A stretch of DNA of 64,000 nucleotides from Mycobacterium gallinarum (GCF_010726765.1 NZ_AP022601.1:5518001-5582000), one strand, 5' to 3'. Shown: positions 1 through 8,545, counted from the first letter of the stretch. A program made the numbers and translations. Notes: generated by a model not told the origin, from the letters alone.

Positions 1-360
1 CGGATAGGCGAATCGAGCGGTGACCGCCTTGCCGTTCACCATCACTCCGCCGTTGGCGGCGTAGACCATGTCGGGAAGCCCGACGATGGGTTCGATCAAC
101 TCGACGGTGTGGCCGAGCTCCTTGTATGTCTGCCGCAGGGTTTCCCACTGGCTGTACGCGAGATGGGTATCCACATCCACCGACGTGTCCATCCACGGGT
201 TGATCGCGTACTCGACGGTGAAGAACGTCGGCGCCGTCATGGCGTAGCGCCGTATCGAGGGCGCACGCTCGGGGGTTCTGTCGGCGCCAGGGCGCTTCCG
301 CGGGGTAGTGGCGACTTCGGATACCGGAGCCGCGACGGCGGCGACATCTGCGATCGTCAT
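1..360 (-). CDS. ddaH: Dimethylargininase (DDAH), N-terminal part, runs off left edge
   Basis: Hydrolyses N-omega-methylated arginines to citrulline; amidinotransferase-fold cytosolic enzyme. The visible 120 residues contain the family's N-terminal block RRYAMTAPTFF-EYAINPWMD, followed by GLPDMVYAANGG, which matches the substrate-pocket start of DDAH/arginine-deiminase-like proteins. I place the start at ATG 360 because the conserved RRYAM stretch lies upstream of the internal ATG at 240. The C-terminal part, with the catalytic Cys, is outside the window. It is divergent from the Lrp/AsnC gene, an arrangement I recall for Mtb Rv2323c/Rv2324, which suggests arginine/ornithine catabolism. The rocD-type aminotransferase often found with it would lie off the left edge. 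Confidence 0.8.
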   Translation of the reverse strand, partial: MTIADVAAVAAPVSEVATTPRKRPGADRTPERAPSIRRYAMTAPTFFTVEYAINPWMDTSVDVDTHLAYSQWETLRQTYKELGHTVELIEPIVGLPDMVYAANGGVMVNGKAVTARFAYP

Positions 361-473
361 AAATCAACGATATGGCCCAGCATTTTTGCAATCAATCATC
401 GTCTATTGCGTATTGGCCCATGATTCATTGTTCTACAGCTAGAATATCGGTGATTTGTTGCGTGGAGGTGGTG
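361..473. promoter_or_regulatory. Divergent promoter region between ddaH and Lrp/AsnC gene
   Basis: This 113-nt stretch is clearly more AT-rich than its surroundings. The heptamer TGGCCCA occurs twice (373-379 and 414-420), 41 bp apart, which could be recognition half-sites for the adjacent Lrp-type regulator. No perfect sigma-A promoter was found by eye. That it is a shared operator region is inferred from position. Confidence 0.4.
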
Positions 474-920
474 ATGGACCGTCTGGACCAGACAGACGAG
501 CGCATTTTGGCCGAGCTCGCCAATGATGCGCGTGCCACGTACGCCGAGATCGGCGAACGGGTGAGCCTGTCGGCTCCTGCCGTGAAACGCAGGGTCGACC
601 GACTGCTCGACAACGGCGTCATCCGGGGCTTCACCACGGTGGTGGACCGCAGCGCGCTTGGTTGGAACACCGAGGCGTACGTGCAGGTGTTCCGCCACGG
701 CACGATTACGCCAGAACGGTTGCGCGCGGCCTGGATTGACATCCCGGAGGTGATCGGCGCGGCCACCGTCACCGGGACGGCCGACGCGATCCTGCACGTG
801 CTCGCACGCGACATGCGGCATCTCGAGGAAGCGCTGGAGCGTATTCGCGCGGCCGCCGACGTCGAACGCAGCGAAAGCATCGTCGTGCTGACCAACATCA
901 TCGACAGGGACCGCAGCTGA
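474..920 (+). CDS. Lrp/AsnC family transcriptional regulator
   Basis: A 148-residue protein of normal length for the family. The N-terminal winged HTH starts MDRLDQTDERILAELANDA and continues with a recognition helix around SAPAVKRRVDRL. A C-terminal RAM/ligand-binding domain follows (residues ~65-145, ending EAYVQVF...SIVVLTNIIDRD). The start is ATG 474, preceded five bases away by GGAGG (464-468); longer in-frame extensions lack family similarity. It is divergent from ddaH and probably controls arginine/ornithine use in response to an amino acid. That role is inferred from context. Confidence 0.88.
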   Translation: MDRLDQTDERILAELANDARATYAEIGERVSLSAPAVKRRVDRLLDNGVIRGFTTVVDRSALGWNTEAYVQVFRHGTITPERLRAAWIDIPEVIGAATVTGTADAILHVLARDMRHLEEALERIRAAADVERSESIVVLTNIIDRDRS

Positions 921-965
921 CGGGGTGGCGGACATATCGCGGGAGCCATCGTGCAAAATCTGCGC

Positions 966-2141
966 ATGTCCACCACTGGGGGAGTAGTCATTGTCGGCGG
1001 CGGCCTGGCCGCTGCCCGCACGGCTGAACAGCTCCGACGCTCCGAGTACGCCGGACCGGTCACCATCGTCAGCGACGAGGATCATCTGCCGTACGACCGG
1101 CCGCCGCTGTCGAAGGAGGTGCTGCGCGCCGAGACCGACGACGTCACGCTCAAGCCCGCCGAGTTCTACGAAGAAAACGACATCACCGTGTTGCTCGGCA
1201 ACGGAGCCCGGTCGATCGACACCGGGGCCAAGACGCTCACGCTCGCAGACGGCACCGAGATGCCTTACGACGAACTGATCATCGCCACCGGGCTGGTGCC
1301 CAAGCGCATCCCGTCGTTCCCGGATCTCAAAGGTATCCACGTCCTCCGCAACTTCGACGAAAGCCTTGCGTTGCGCGCCGAGGCGGGTTCGGCGACACGA
1401 GCCGTCGTGGTCGGTGCGGGTTTCATCGGTTGCGAGGTCGCGGCGAGCCTGCGCGGCATGGGCGTCGACGTCGTCCTGGTGGAGCCGCAGCCTTCGCCGC
1501 TGGCGTCGGTACTCGGCGGACGGATCGGTGAGTTGGTCGCCCGGCTGCACCGCGCCGAGGGCGTCGACGTGCGATGCGGCGTCGGGGTCTCGGAGGTCAG
1601 CGGATCCGAGCGGGTCGAGAGGGTGGTCCTGGGCGACGGCACCGAACTCGAGGCCGATCTCGTCGTGGTCGGTATCGGTTCGCATCCGGCCACCGAGTGG
1701 CTCGACGGCAGCGGCCTGGAGATCGACAACGGGATCGTCTGCGACGATCGCGGCCGGTCGAGCGCACCGCATGTGTGGGCGATCGGCGACGTCGCGTCCT
1801 GGCGCCACACCCTTGGGCACCAAGTGCGCGTGGAACATTGGAGCAACGTCGCCGACCAGGCGCGAGTGCTGGTGCCCGCGATGCTGGGTCAGGACGCACC
1901 GTCCACGGTGTCGGTGCCGTACTTCTGGAGCGACCAGTACGACGTCAAGATCCAGTGCCTGGGTGAGCCCGAGGCCGACGACGTGGTGCACGTCGTCGAG
2001 GACGACGGCCGCAAGTTCCTGGCCTATTACGAGCGCGACGGCGTTGTCGCCGGCGTGGTCGGCGGCGGCATGCCGGGAAAGGTCATGAAGGCCCGCTCCA
2101 AGATCGCGGCCGGCGCACCCATCGCCGACGTCCTCGGTTAA
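966..2141 (+). CDS. FAD-dependent ferredoxin/rubredoxin reductase-like oxidoreductase
   Basis: A 391-residue flavoprotein transferring electrons from NAD(P)H to a ferredoxin-type partner. The N-terminal FAD Rossmann motif is VIVGGGLAAARTAEQLRR (residues ~8-25), followed by YDRPPLSKE typical of the BphA4/CamA/ThcD reductase family. An NAD-binding GAGFIGCEVAASL lies mid-protein and the second FAD contact is VWAIGDVASW. The C-terminal reductase domain is present (EHWSNVADQA...). Start ATG 966 is preferred over GTG 951. It corresponds in position to Mtb Rv0688 just before the mycofactocin cluster. No ferredoxin gene is adjacent, so its partner is unknown. Confidence 0.9.
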   Translation: MSTTGGVVIVGGGLAAARTAEQLRRSEYAGPVTIVSDEDHLPYDRPPLSKEVLRAETDDVTLKPAEFYEENDITVLLGNGARSIDTGAKTLTLADGTEMPYDELIIATGLVPKRIPSFPDLKGIHVLRNFDESLALRAEAGSATRAVVVGAGFIGCEVAASLRGMGVDVVLVEPQPSPLASVLGGRIGELVARLHRAEGVDVRCGVGVSEVSGSERVERVVLGDGTELEADLVVVGIGSHPATEWLDGSGLEIDNGIVCDDRGRSSAPHVWAIGDVASWRHTLGHQVRVEHWSNVADQARVLVPAMLGQDAPSTVSVPYFWSDQYDVKIQCLGEPEADDVVHVVEDDGRKFLAYYERDGVVAGVVGGGMPGKVMKARSKIAAGAPIADVLG

Positions 2142-2151
2142 TCAGCGAATC

Positions 2152-2190
2152 CGGCGCGCTAATCGACCGTGAGGGTGCGTTAGCGCGCCG
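2152..2190. terminator. Convergent inverted repeat, likely bidirectional terminator
   Basis: Perfect 11-bp arms CGGCGCGCTAA (2152-2162) and TTAGCGCGCCG (2180-2190) surround a 17-nt loop between two convergent genes. There is no U-tract, which is common for mycobacterial terminators. Confidence 0.55.
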
Positions 2191-2200
2191 AATCCACCAG

Positions 2201-3493
2201 TCAGAACTGGCCAAGATAGAACCGGGTGCCCTGGTCGTCGGTGCACTGTGCCGATTGGCCGTACGCCTGCGTCGACGGCTCCTCGATCACGGTGCCCCCG
2301 GCTTCGCGTACCCTCGCCACCGCCGCGCGGACATCGGCGACGGTCCACATCGGCACCGTGACCGACCGCGCGCTGCCGCCGGCGACGCCGGCCATCGGGT
2401 GGGTGTGCTGAATCTGCCAGCCGTCGTCGATGCGACCCGGCTCGAACGACCAGAACAGCAGTCCGCTGTAAAACGCCCGGAATGCGCCCGAGTCCGGCAC
2501 CTCGTAGGTGATATACGAAAGCTCGCCTGGCCCAGAGCCATTCAGTTCCGGTCGCGCGATACCCGGTGCAGGCTCGAACACCGCGAAGGCCGCGCCTGAC
2601 GGGTCGGTGGCGTCCAGCACCGAGCCGAAGTCGAAGTCCAGCACGTCACCGGCTGTCCCGCCGGCGGCCACGATCGCTTGTCGTGCTGCTGCGAGGTCGT
2701 CTACGGCATAGCTGCACAGCATGCCTTGTCGGCTGTCGACGCTGTCGATGCCGATGCGCTGCTTGGTGTTGGTGACCTGACCAGTGGAGCGGTCGAATTC
2801 CCAGCCGAGGACGTGACCGTAGAAGGCCGCCGCCCGTTCGGCGTCCAGCGCCCACACCGAGACGTAACCGACGTCACCGTGCTGGATGGTCACCGCCGCG
2901 CCGGTCGTCGGGCCGTTGAGCGACCAGCAATGCCCGAACGGGTCGATGATCGCAGCGTTGCGTGAACCGTGAGCCTCGCGGGTTTCCTGACGCACGGTGG
3001 CACCGCGGTCGCGGGCCCGCTCCACCGCAATGTCGGTATCGGCGACCGCGATGACAAGCATGACTGAAACAGCCTGCGGAGCAGGGGCTTTCATGCCGAT
3101 CTCCGGGTACTCGTCGGCGAGATAGAACATACCGCCGCCAAGTGCCAGCTCGGCATGACCGATGCGGCCGTCGTCCATCACGATCGGTTCGCCGACCACG
3201 GTGGCACCCAGCACGTCGACGTACCAGTCGATGGCTTCGCGCGCGTTGGCCACTGAGAGATATGGCAGTGCCGCCGATCGGGGCACGGCGGAGGACGCGG
3301 TGGGTTCGGCCAGTTCGGCGATCGCGGTGTCGGTGCCGCTCATGTCAACTCCTCGGGTTCGATTGGGCAGGTTCAGCGCGCTTTCCAGGCGTGCGCGCAG
3401 CCGCGCCGCGAACGCCGGATCTGGTTGGGCGACAAGCTCATCGCCGTGCAGCACGGTCAGCGGATCGTGGCTGTTGTTGACGCCGTCGTTCAC
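2201..3493 (-). CDS. Triple VOC (glyoxalase/bleomycin-resistance fold) protein coupled to ECF sigma factor
   Basis: A 430-residue protein. Residues ~1-50 form a short N-terminal segment containing DPAFAARLRARLESAL, which I associate with proteins encoded after ECF sigma factors. Three VOC domains follow: ~65-180 (LPYLSVANAREAIDWYVDVLG), ~190-300 (GDVGYVSVWALDAERAAAFY) and ~310-430 (GELSYITYEVPDSGAFRAFY). The first lacks an obvious complete metal-ligand set, so enzymatic activity is uncertain. Start GTG 3493 overlaps the sigma factor stop codon (GTGA), indicating translational coupling. The protein may sense or modify a small molecule and signal to the sigma factor; this is inference from gene pairing. 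Confidence 0.8.
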   Translation of the reverse strand: MNDGVNNSHDPLTVLHGDELVAQPDPAFAARLRARLESALNLPNRTRGVDMSGTDTAIAELAEPTASSAVPRSAALPYLSVANAREAIDWYVDVLGATVVGEPIVMDDGRIGHAELALGGGMFYLADEYPEIGMKAPAPQAVSVMLVIAVADTDIAVERARDRGATVRQETREAHGSRNAAIIDPFGHCWSLNGPTTGAAVTIQHGDVGYVSVWALDAERAAAFYGHVLGWEFDRSTGQVTNTKQRIGIDSVDSRQGMLCSYAVDDLAAARQAIVAAGGTAGDVLDFDFGSVLDATDPSGAAFAVFEPAPGIARPELNGSGPGELSYITYEVPDSGAFRAFYSGLLFWSFEPGRIDDGWQIQHTHPMAGVAGGSARSVTVPMWTVADVRAAVARVREAGGTVIEEPSTQAYGQSAQCTDDQGTRFYLGQF

Positions 3494-4014
3494 GACTTCC
3501 CTCCTTCCGGCTCCGGATAGTGGGCTCTGAAGGCTCGTCGCGCCCGCACCAGCAACGCCTCCGTGGCGTGCACGGTCCGTCCGATCAACTCCGCACACTC
3601 GGGCACGGAACAGTCATCCATGTAGCGCAACGCCAGCACGGTGCGATGGTGCTCGGGCAGCTTGGCCATGACGGCCTCCGCGACGATGCGGTCGAGCTCG
3701 GCATCCCAGTCGTCGCCCGGGTCGACAGTCTCGGGCAGTTCGGCGACCGGGATGTTGAACCGGTCGTGGCGACGGCGGTAGTGATCCGCCAGCTTGTGGC
3801 GCGCCACTCCGAGCAACCACGGCAACGTCAACGGCGGGGGCACATCCCTGCGTGCGGCATCCATCGCCGCCAGGAACGTGTCCGACGTCAGGTCTTCGGC
3901 CGTTCCGCGGTCACTGCAGCGCCGGACGAAATACCCATACACGATCGGCATCGCTTCGTCGTACATCGCCAGTAGCTGCCGCGGAGCGTCGTTGCCATCC
4001 GGTTCGGCGCTCAC
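3490..4014 (-). CDS. ECF-type RNA polymerase sigma factor
   Basis: A 174-residue sigma-70 family protein with region 2 (residues ~15-85: AMPIVYGYFVRRCSDRGTAEDLTSDTFLAAM...WLLGVARHKLADHYRR) and region 4 (~110-165: LPEHHRTVLALRYMDDCSVPECAELIGRTVHATEALLVRARRAF). There is no C-terminal SnoaL-type extension, so it is not ECF41. Start is GTG 4014. It is translationally coupled to the downstream triple-VOC gene. No canonical anti-sigma factor is adjacent, which makes the VOC protein the obvious candidate regulator. Confidence 0.9.
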   Translation of the reverse strand: MSAEPDGNDAPRQLLAMYDEAMPIVYGYFVRRCSDRGTAEDLTSDTFLAAMDAARRDVPPPLTLPWLLGVARHKLADHYRRRHDRFNIPVAELPETVDPGDDWDAELDRIVAEAVMAKLPEHHRTVLALRYMDDCSVPECAELIGRTVHATEALLVRARRAFRAHYPEPEGGKS

Positions 4015-4068
4015 ACCCTTATCGTCGCCGCGGAGGTGCGAACTCCGACGCCCGAATCGAAAATTCTT

Positions 4069-4680
4069 TCAGCGGCGGGGATCGTCCAGCGCCTTCAGTC
4101 CGGCGCTGACGGTGTCGAACGCGTCGCCGAGCGCCTGCGCAAGCGAGACCGACTCGTCGTCCAACCAGTGTTGATACGCCGACAGCGCCGCGCCGAGCAT
4201 GGTCCAGGCCACTGTCTGCGGCACGACGTCAGCTTCCTTCATGCCCAGCCGACGCGCGACGAACGCGACGACGACTGCGCGCCAGCCCGCGTACATCGTC
4301 ATCGAGTACGCCTGAAGCTCGGCGGTCTGCAGGATGACCCGCATGCGCTGCCGGTGCCGTGCGGTCTCGGCGTCGTCAAATGTGTTGAACGCCAACAGCG
4401 CCGTCCGTAGCGCGGCATCGATCCCCACGTCGGGGTCGAGATCTGACAGCAGGTCCCGCATCCGTGCCAGATGTGCCTCGAAGTCGCCCCAGGGCAGCGC
4501 GTTCTTGGACGGGTAGTAGCGAAACAGCGTGCGCCGCGCGATGCCGGCAGCCTCGGCGACGTCGTCGACGCTGACCTCGTCGAACCCGCGGGCGGCGAAC
4601 AGATCGATCGCCACATTGCTGATGTGTTCCCAGCTCGTCGACCGCCGGCGGCCGACGCGGTGCTGGGATTCCGGTTGCAC
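4069..4680 (-). CDS. mftR: MftR, TetR-family regulator of the mycofactocin operon
   Basis: A 203-residue TetR-family repressor. The HTH lies at residues ~15-60 ([20 protein letters not shown]...[36 protein letters not shown]), with the MftR-typical [17 protein letters not shown] signature, and an all-helical ligand domain follows. I chose GTG 4680, preceded by AAAAGGAT, because it gives the usual family length. An upstream ATG at 4728 would lie inside a likely minus-strand -10 (TAATAT, 4732-4727). MftR is reported to repress mft genes and to respond to long-chain acyl-CoA. It is divergent from mftA with a palindrome between them. Confidence 0.93.
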   Translation of the reverse strand: MQPESQHRVGRRRSTSWEHISNVAIDLFAARGFDEVSVDDVAEAAGIARRTLFRYYPSKNALPWGDFEAHLARMRDLLSDLDPDVGIDAALRTALLAFNTFDDAETARHRQRMRVILQTAELQAYSMTMYAGWRAVVVAFVARRLGMKEADVVPQTVAWTMLGAALSAYQHWLDDESVSLAQALGDAFDTVSAGLKALDDPRR

Positions 4681-4736
4681 GTCAGATCCTTTTCCGGGGT
4701 CGGCTTTCATTCTGGCACTCGATGCCATATTATTGC

Positions 4737-4762
4737 GATCTCGATCACAGTTTGTCGAGATC
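4737..4762. promoter_or_regulatory. Candidate MftR operator in mftR-mftA intergenic region
   Basis: Perfect 8-bp inverted repeat GATCTCGA (4737-4744) / TCGAGATC (4755-4762) with a 10-nt spacer, 23 bp before mftA and next to the putative mftR -10 element. Position and symmetry fit a TetR dimer site. Assignment to MftR is inference. Confidence 0.55.
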
Positions 4763-4784
4763 CTGTCAAGGAAAGGTGCGGATA

Positions 4785-4883
4785 GTGGAGCCGAATCAGA
4801 CAGCGGAAACCTCGGGCGATGAGCTCGTCACCGAGATCTTGGTCGAAGAAGTGTCGATCGACGGGATGTGCGGGGTCTACTGA
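4785..4883 (+). CDS. mftA: MftA, mycofactocin precursor peptide
   Basis: A 32-residue ribosomal peptide, too short for usual gene calling. It starts [17 protein letters not shown] and ends IDGMCGVY, the invariant mycofactocin core. The C-terminal Val-Tyr is decarboxylated and cyclised by MftC, released by MftE and oxidised by MftD to premycofactocin. The leader segment [14 protein letters not shown] is the part bound by MftB. Start GTG 4785 is preceded by AAGGAAAGG. The stop codon is 2 nt from the mftB start, so the two genes are likely co-translated. Confidence 0.97.
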   Translation: MEPNQTAETSGDELVTEILVEEVSIDGMCGVY

Positions 4884-4885
4884 CC

Positions 4886-5185
4886 GTGGCCTCGCCAGCA
4901 GCCGAGTCCGGGACCGACATCGCGTTCGATCCCGACCTCGGTTGGCGGCTCCACCCACAGGTGGCCGTACGGCCCGAGCCGTTCGGTGCGCTGCTGTATC
5001 ACTTCGGTACGCGCAAGCTGTCGTTCCTGAAGAACCGGACGATCGTCGAGGTGGTCAACTCATTGGCTGATCACCCCGACGTCCGGTCCGCCTGCCGCGC
5101 CGCTGGAGTCGACGATGCGCAGCAGGCCCCCTACCTTCACGCCCTTGGCGTACTCGCTCAATCGAAGATGTTGGTGCCGCTATGA
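4886..5185 (+). CDS. mftB: MftB, mycofactocin precursor-recognition chaperone
   Basis: A 99-residue RRE (PqqD-like) protein that binds the MftA leader and presents it to the radical SAM enzyme. Features visible are GWRLHPQVAVRPEPFGALLYHFGTRKL followed by FLKNRTIVEVVNSL, the winged-helix fold of RiPP recognition elements. Start GTG 4886 follows mftA directly. The stop overlaps the mftC start as ATGA, so stoichiometric coupling with MftC is likely. Confidence 0.95.
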   Translation: MASPAAESGTDIAFDPDLGWRLHPQVAVRPEPFGALLYHFGTRKLSFLKNRTIVEVVNSLADHPDVRSACRAAGVDDAQQAPYLHALGVLAQSKMLVPL

Positions 5186-6474
5186 CAACTGTTGAATCGG
5201 CGCCCGCGCCGGAAATGCAATCGGCGCCCGCGCCGAAAGTCGAATCGCCTGCCGTCCAGCCCGTTCCGCGGCTCATCGAGCAGTTCGAGCACGGACTGGA
5301 TGCGCCTATCTGTCTGACGTGGGAACTCACCTACGCCTGCAATCTGGCCTGCGTGCACTGCCTGTCGTCCTCCGGCAAGCGCGACCCGCGCGAGTTGACC
5401 ACTCAGCAGTGCAAGGACATCATCGACGAACTCGAACGCATGCAGGTGTTCTACGTGAACATCGGTGGTGGGGAACCGACTGTGCGGTCGGACTTTTGGG
5501 AGCTCGTCGACTACGCCACCGAACACCACGTCGGGGTGAAGTTCTCCACCAACGGCGTGCGCATCACCCCCGATGTGGCAGCGCGGCTGGCGGCCAGTGA
5601 CTACGTCGACGTGCAGATCTCGCTGGACGGTGCGACGGCCGAGGTCAACGACGCCGTCCGGGGAGCAGGCTCGTTCGCGATGGCCATCCGGGCGCTGGAG
5701 AACCTCGCGGCTGCGGGCTTCAAGGACGCGAAGATCTCCGTCGTCGTGACCCGCGAGAATGTCGACCAGCTCGACGATTTCGCCGCCCTGGCAGCGCGTT
5801 ACGGTGCCACGCTGCGGATCACCCGGCTGCGGCCATCCGGCCGCGGGGCCGACGTGTGGGATGAACTGCACCCCACCGCGGAGCAGCAGGTGCAGCTCTA
5901 CGACTGGTTGGTGGCCAAGGGTGACGGTGTGCTCACCGGTGACTCGTTCTTCCACCTGTCGGGTCTGGGCGAGCCGGGCGCGCTGGCGGGTCTGAACCTG
6001 TGCGGAGCGGGCCGGGTGGTGTGCCTCATCGACCCGGTCGGCGACGTGTATGCGTGCCCGTTCGCTATCCACGACCGCTTTCTTGCCGGAAACATCTTGA
6101 CTGATAACGGATTTGACAACGTGTGGAAGAACGCTCCGCTGTTCCGCGAGCTACGTGAACCGCAGTCGGCAGGAGCGTGTGGCAGCTGCGGGCACTACGA
6201 CAGCTGCCGCGGCGGATGCATGGCCGCGAAGTTCTTCACCGGATTGCCGATGGACGGTCCCGACCCCGAGTGTGTGCAGGGCTACGGTGCGCCGGCGTTG
6301 GCTGCCGACCGCGTCAAGCCCAAGTCCAGTGTTGACCACTCGCGCTGGGGGCACCGCCCGCGCGCAGCGCAGGGGGATGGCCCGGTCATGCTCAAGCTGC
6401 TCACCAAACCGCCTCGCTCTGATGTCGCCGCCAAGGCGGCTCCTAAGCGACTCTGTAACGAAAGCCCGGTGTAA
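5182..6474 (+). CDS. mftC: MftC, radical SAM/SPASM maturase of mycofactocin
   Basis: A 430-residue radical SAM enzyme that decarboxylates the C-terminal Tyr of MftA and forms the Val-Tyr C-C bond. The SAM cluster motif is CNLACVHC with cysteines 53, 57 and 60. The GGE-type motif (NIGGGEPTVR) follows, and the SPASM domain begins near VCLIDPVGDVYACPF and contains CGSCGHYDSCRGGC, supplying auxiliary Fe-S ligands. The first ~25 residues contain a duplicated SAPAP segment absent from the catalytic fold; the tail after ~residue 380 is low complexity. The mftC gene lies in a tight operon with mftB upstream and mftD 3 nt downstream. Confidence 0.97.
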   Translation: MTTVESAPAPEMQSAPAPKVESPAVQPVPRLIEQFEHGLDAPICLTWELTYACNLACVHCLSSSGKRDPRELTTQQCKDIIDELERMQVFYVNIGGGEPTVRSDFWELVDYATEHHVGVKFSTNGVRITPDVAARLAASDYVDVQISLDGATAEVNDAVRGAGSFAMAIRALENLAAAGFKDAKISVVVTRENVDQLDDFAALAARYGATLRITRLRPSGRGADVWDELHPTAEQQVQLYDWLVAKGDGVLTGDSFFHLSGLGEPGALAGLNLCGAGRVVCLIDPVGDVYACPFAIHDRFLAGNILTDNGFDNVWKNAPLFRELREPQSAGACGSCGHYDSCRGGCMAAKFFTGLPMDGPDPECVQGYGAPALAADRVKPKSSVDHSRWGHRPRAAQGDGPVMLKLLTKPPRSDVAAKAAPKRLCNESPV

Positions 6475-6477
6475 CTC

Positions 6478-7668
6478 ATGGCCGCCATCTGGTTCGAGAC
6501 TGTCGCGGCCGCCCAGGAGCGGGCGAAGCGACGGCTACCCAAGCCGGTGTACTCGGCGCTGCTCGCGGCCAGCGAGCGCGGCGTCACCGTCGCCGACAAC
6601 GTCGACGCATTCGCCGAGCTGGGCTTCGCGCCGCACGTCATCGGCGCTACCGAGAAGCGCGACCTTGCGACAACCGTTATGGGCCAGGATATTTCGATGC
6701 CAGTCGTGATATCACCGACGGGCGTGCAGGCCGTCCACCCGGATGGTGAGACCGCCGTCGCGCGGGCCGCCGCGGCGCGAGGGACCGCGATGGGTCTGTC
6801 GTCGTTTGCGAGCAAGCCGATCGAAGAGGTGATCGTCGCCAATCCCAAGCTGTTCTTCCAGGTGTACTGGCTCGGGGGCCGGGACGCGATCGCGGCGCGG
6901 GTCGAGCGCGCGCGCGAGGCGGGCGCCGTCGGTCTCATCGTCACCACCGACTGGAGCTTCTCGCACGGCCGGGACTGGGGGAGCCCCACGATCCCCGAGG
7001 AGATGAACCTGCGCACCACGGTGCGGATGCTGCCGACGGGGCTGAGCAGGCCGGGCTGGATGTGGCAATGGGGTAAGACCTTCCGGCCGCCGAACTTGCG
7101 GGTGCCCAATCAGGCCGCGCGCGGCGAGGCGGGTCCGCCGTTCTTCGCGGCCTACGGCGAGTGGATGGGTACCCCGCCGCCGACCTGGGAAGACATCGCC
7201 TGGCTGCGTGAGCTGTGGGGCGGCCCGTTCATGCTCAAGGGCGTCATGCGAGTTGACGATGCCAAACGTGCTGTGGACGCAGGTGTTTCGGCCATCTCGG
7301 TGTCCAATCACGGCGGTAACAACCTCGACGGCACGCCGGCGTCGATTCGGGCTTTGCCTGCGATCGCCGACGCCGTCGGAGACGACGTCGAGGTGCTGCT
7401 CGATGGCGGCATCCGACGTGGCAGCGACGTGGTGAAGGCCGTCGCTCTCGGTGCGCGCGCGGTCATGATCGGGCGGGCGTATCTCTGGGGCCTGGCCGCC
7501 AACGGGCAGGCGGGCGTCGAGAACGTGCTCGACGTTCTGCGGGGCGGCATCGACTCGGCGTTGATGGGACTCGGCCATGCGTCGGTGCACGACCTCCGCC
7601 CCGACGACGTGCTGGTGCCCGACGGGTTCGCTCGGGCGCTCGGGGTACCGGGCAGCCCGACCGCCTGA
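6478..7668 (+). CDS. mftD: MftD, FMN-dependent premycofactocin synthase
   Basis: A 396-residue alpha-hydroxyacid-oxidase/lactate dehydrogenase-type TIM barrel. It oxidatively deaminates the released AHDP intermediate to premycofactocin. Seen directly: VISPTGVQAVHPDGE near the N terminus, a mid-protein FMN contact (LIVTTDWSFSHGRDWG), the catalytic region SVSNHGGNNLDGTPASI, and the phosphate-binding end (EVLLDGGIRRGSDVVKAVALGARAVMIGR). Length and start (ATG 6478) match the family. It lies 3 nt after mftC, and a 133-nt gap follows before mftE. Confidence 0.97.
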   Translation: MAAIWFETVAAAQERAKRRLPKPVYSALLAASERGVTVADNVDAFAELGFAPHVIGATEKRDLATTVMGQDISMPVVISPTGVQAVHPDGETAVARAAAARGTAMGLSSFASKPIEEVIVANPKLFFQVYWLGGRDAIAARVERAREAGAVGLIVTTDWSFSHGRDWGSPTIPEEMNLRTTVRMLPTGLSRPGWMWQWGKTFRPPNLRVPNQAARGEAGPPFFAAYGEWMGTPPPTWEDIAWLRELWGGPFMLKGVMRVDDAKRAVDAGVSAISVSNHGGNNLDGTPASIRALPAIADAVGDDVEVLLDGGIRRGSDVVKAVALGARAVMIGRAYLWGLAANGQAGVENVLDVLRGGIDSALMGLGHASVHDLRPDDVLVPDGFARALGVPGSPTA

Positions 7669-7771
7669 GCAGGCTGTCGCCTTCACACAGAGTTCCTGGT
7701 ACAGGCGTGGCTCAGGGGGCTGACGTGAATGCCCCGTTGTCGCACGCGCAAATTTCTGGAAATCAATTGCT

Positions 7772-7795
7772 GCGCATGCGCCAACAATTGGCGCA
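7772..7795. promoter_or_regulatory. Nested palindromes in mftD-mftE gap
   Basis: The palindrome GCGCATGCGC (7772-7781) partly overlaps an 8-bp inverted repeat TGCGCCAA (7777-7784) / TTGGCGCA (7788-7795) with a 3-nt loop. The second ends 6 nt before the mftE start, so it could be an RNA hairpin controlling mftE translation or a protein site. Function is unknown. Confidence 0.45.
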
Positions 7796-7801
7796 CACCA
7801 G

Positions 7802-8545
7802 GTGAATTCGGCCTACCATCGGCCTGTGCCCTATGGAAGCGAGCTCGCGAACGCAACGTCGCGGCAGCTGCAGGGCACGTCACCGGCATTGATCATTCCT
7901 GTCGGCTCCACCGAACAGCACGGGCCCCACCTGCCGCTCGACACCGACACGCGCATTGCGACCGCCGTGGCGCGTGCCCTGGCCGACCAGCTCGTGCCGG
8001 CGAATGAATCGAAATGGATGGTCGCTCCGGCGATCGAATACGGCGCCAGCGGTGAGCATGAGGAGTTCAGCGGCACCGTGTCGATCGGCACGTCCGCCCT
8101 GCGTCTGTTACTGGTGGAGTTCGGCCGGTCCGCATCGCGCTGGGCGTCGCGCCTCGTCTTCGTCAACGGGCACGGGGGCAATGTGGAAGCGCTGGCCACC
8201 GCCGCGGCATTGCTGCGGTACGAGGGCCGCGACGTGGGCTGGTGTTCCTGTAGTGCGGAGAACGCCGACGCGCATGCCGGTCATACCGAAACCTCTGTAT
8301 TGCTACATATTTCGCCTGCCGATGTATGGATCGACGAGCGGGTTCCCGGCAACAGCGCCCCGCTGGGACAGTTGATGCCCGCAATGCGTCAAGGAGGGAT
8401 GGCCGCGGTCAGTGACGTGGGTATCCTCGGCGACCCCACCACCGCTACCGCAGAGGAAGGCGCGCGCATCTTCGCCGAGATGGTCGACGGATGTCTGCGG
8501 CGTGTGACTCGATGGACGCCTGACCGGAACGGAATGCTGACATGA
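7802..8545 (+). CDS. mftE: MftE, creatininase-family peptidase
   Basis: A 247-residue metallopeptidase that releases the modified Val-Tyr dipeptide (AHDP) from the MftA remnant. Creatininase-fold metal motifs are visible: [15 protein letters not shown] (residues ~40-54), [12 protein letters not shown] and [10 protein letters not shown], then AGHTETS near residue 160. Start GTG 7802 gives the usual mycobacterial N terminus; GTG 7826 is an in-frame alternative. The stop overlaps the mftF start (ATGA). Confidence 0.95.
   Translation: MNSAYHRPVPYGSELANATSRQLQGTSPALIIPVGSTEQHGPHLPLDTDTRIATAVARALADQLVPANESKWMVAPAIEYGASGEHEEFSGTVSIGTSALRLLLVEFGRSASRWASRLVFVNGHGGNVEALATAAALLRYEGRDVGWCSCSAENADAHAGHTETSVLLHISPADVWIDERVPGNSAPLGQLMPAMRQGGMAAVSDVGILGDPTTATAEEGARIFAEMVDGCLRRVTRWTPDRNGMLT

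Noticed and set aside
396..1991. 531-residue open frame on the minus strand opposite the Lrp and flavoprotein genes
   Set aside because: Arg/His/Asp-rich composition, no recognisable domain, and lies antisense to two clear genes; a high-GC shadow frame.
5182..5260. Duplicated SAPAP segment at the MftC N terminus as a repeat element
   Set aside because: A short in-frame duplication of 18 bases within a flexible leader; no sign of a mobile or regulatory element.
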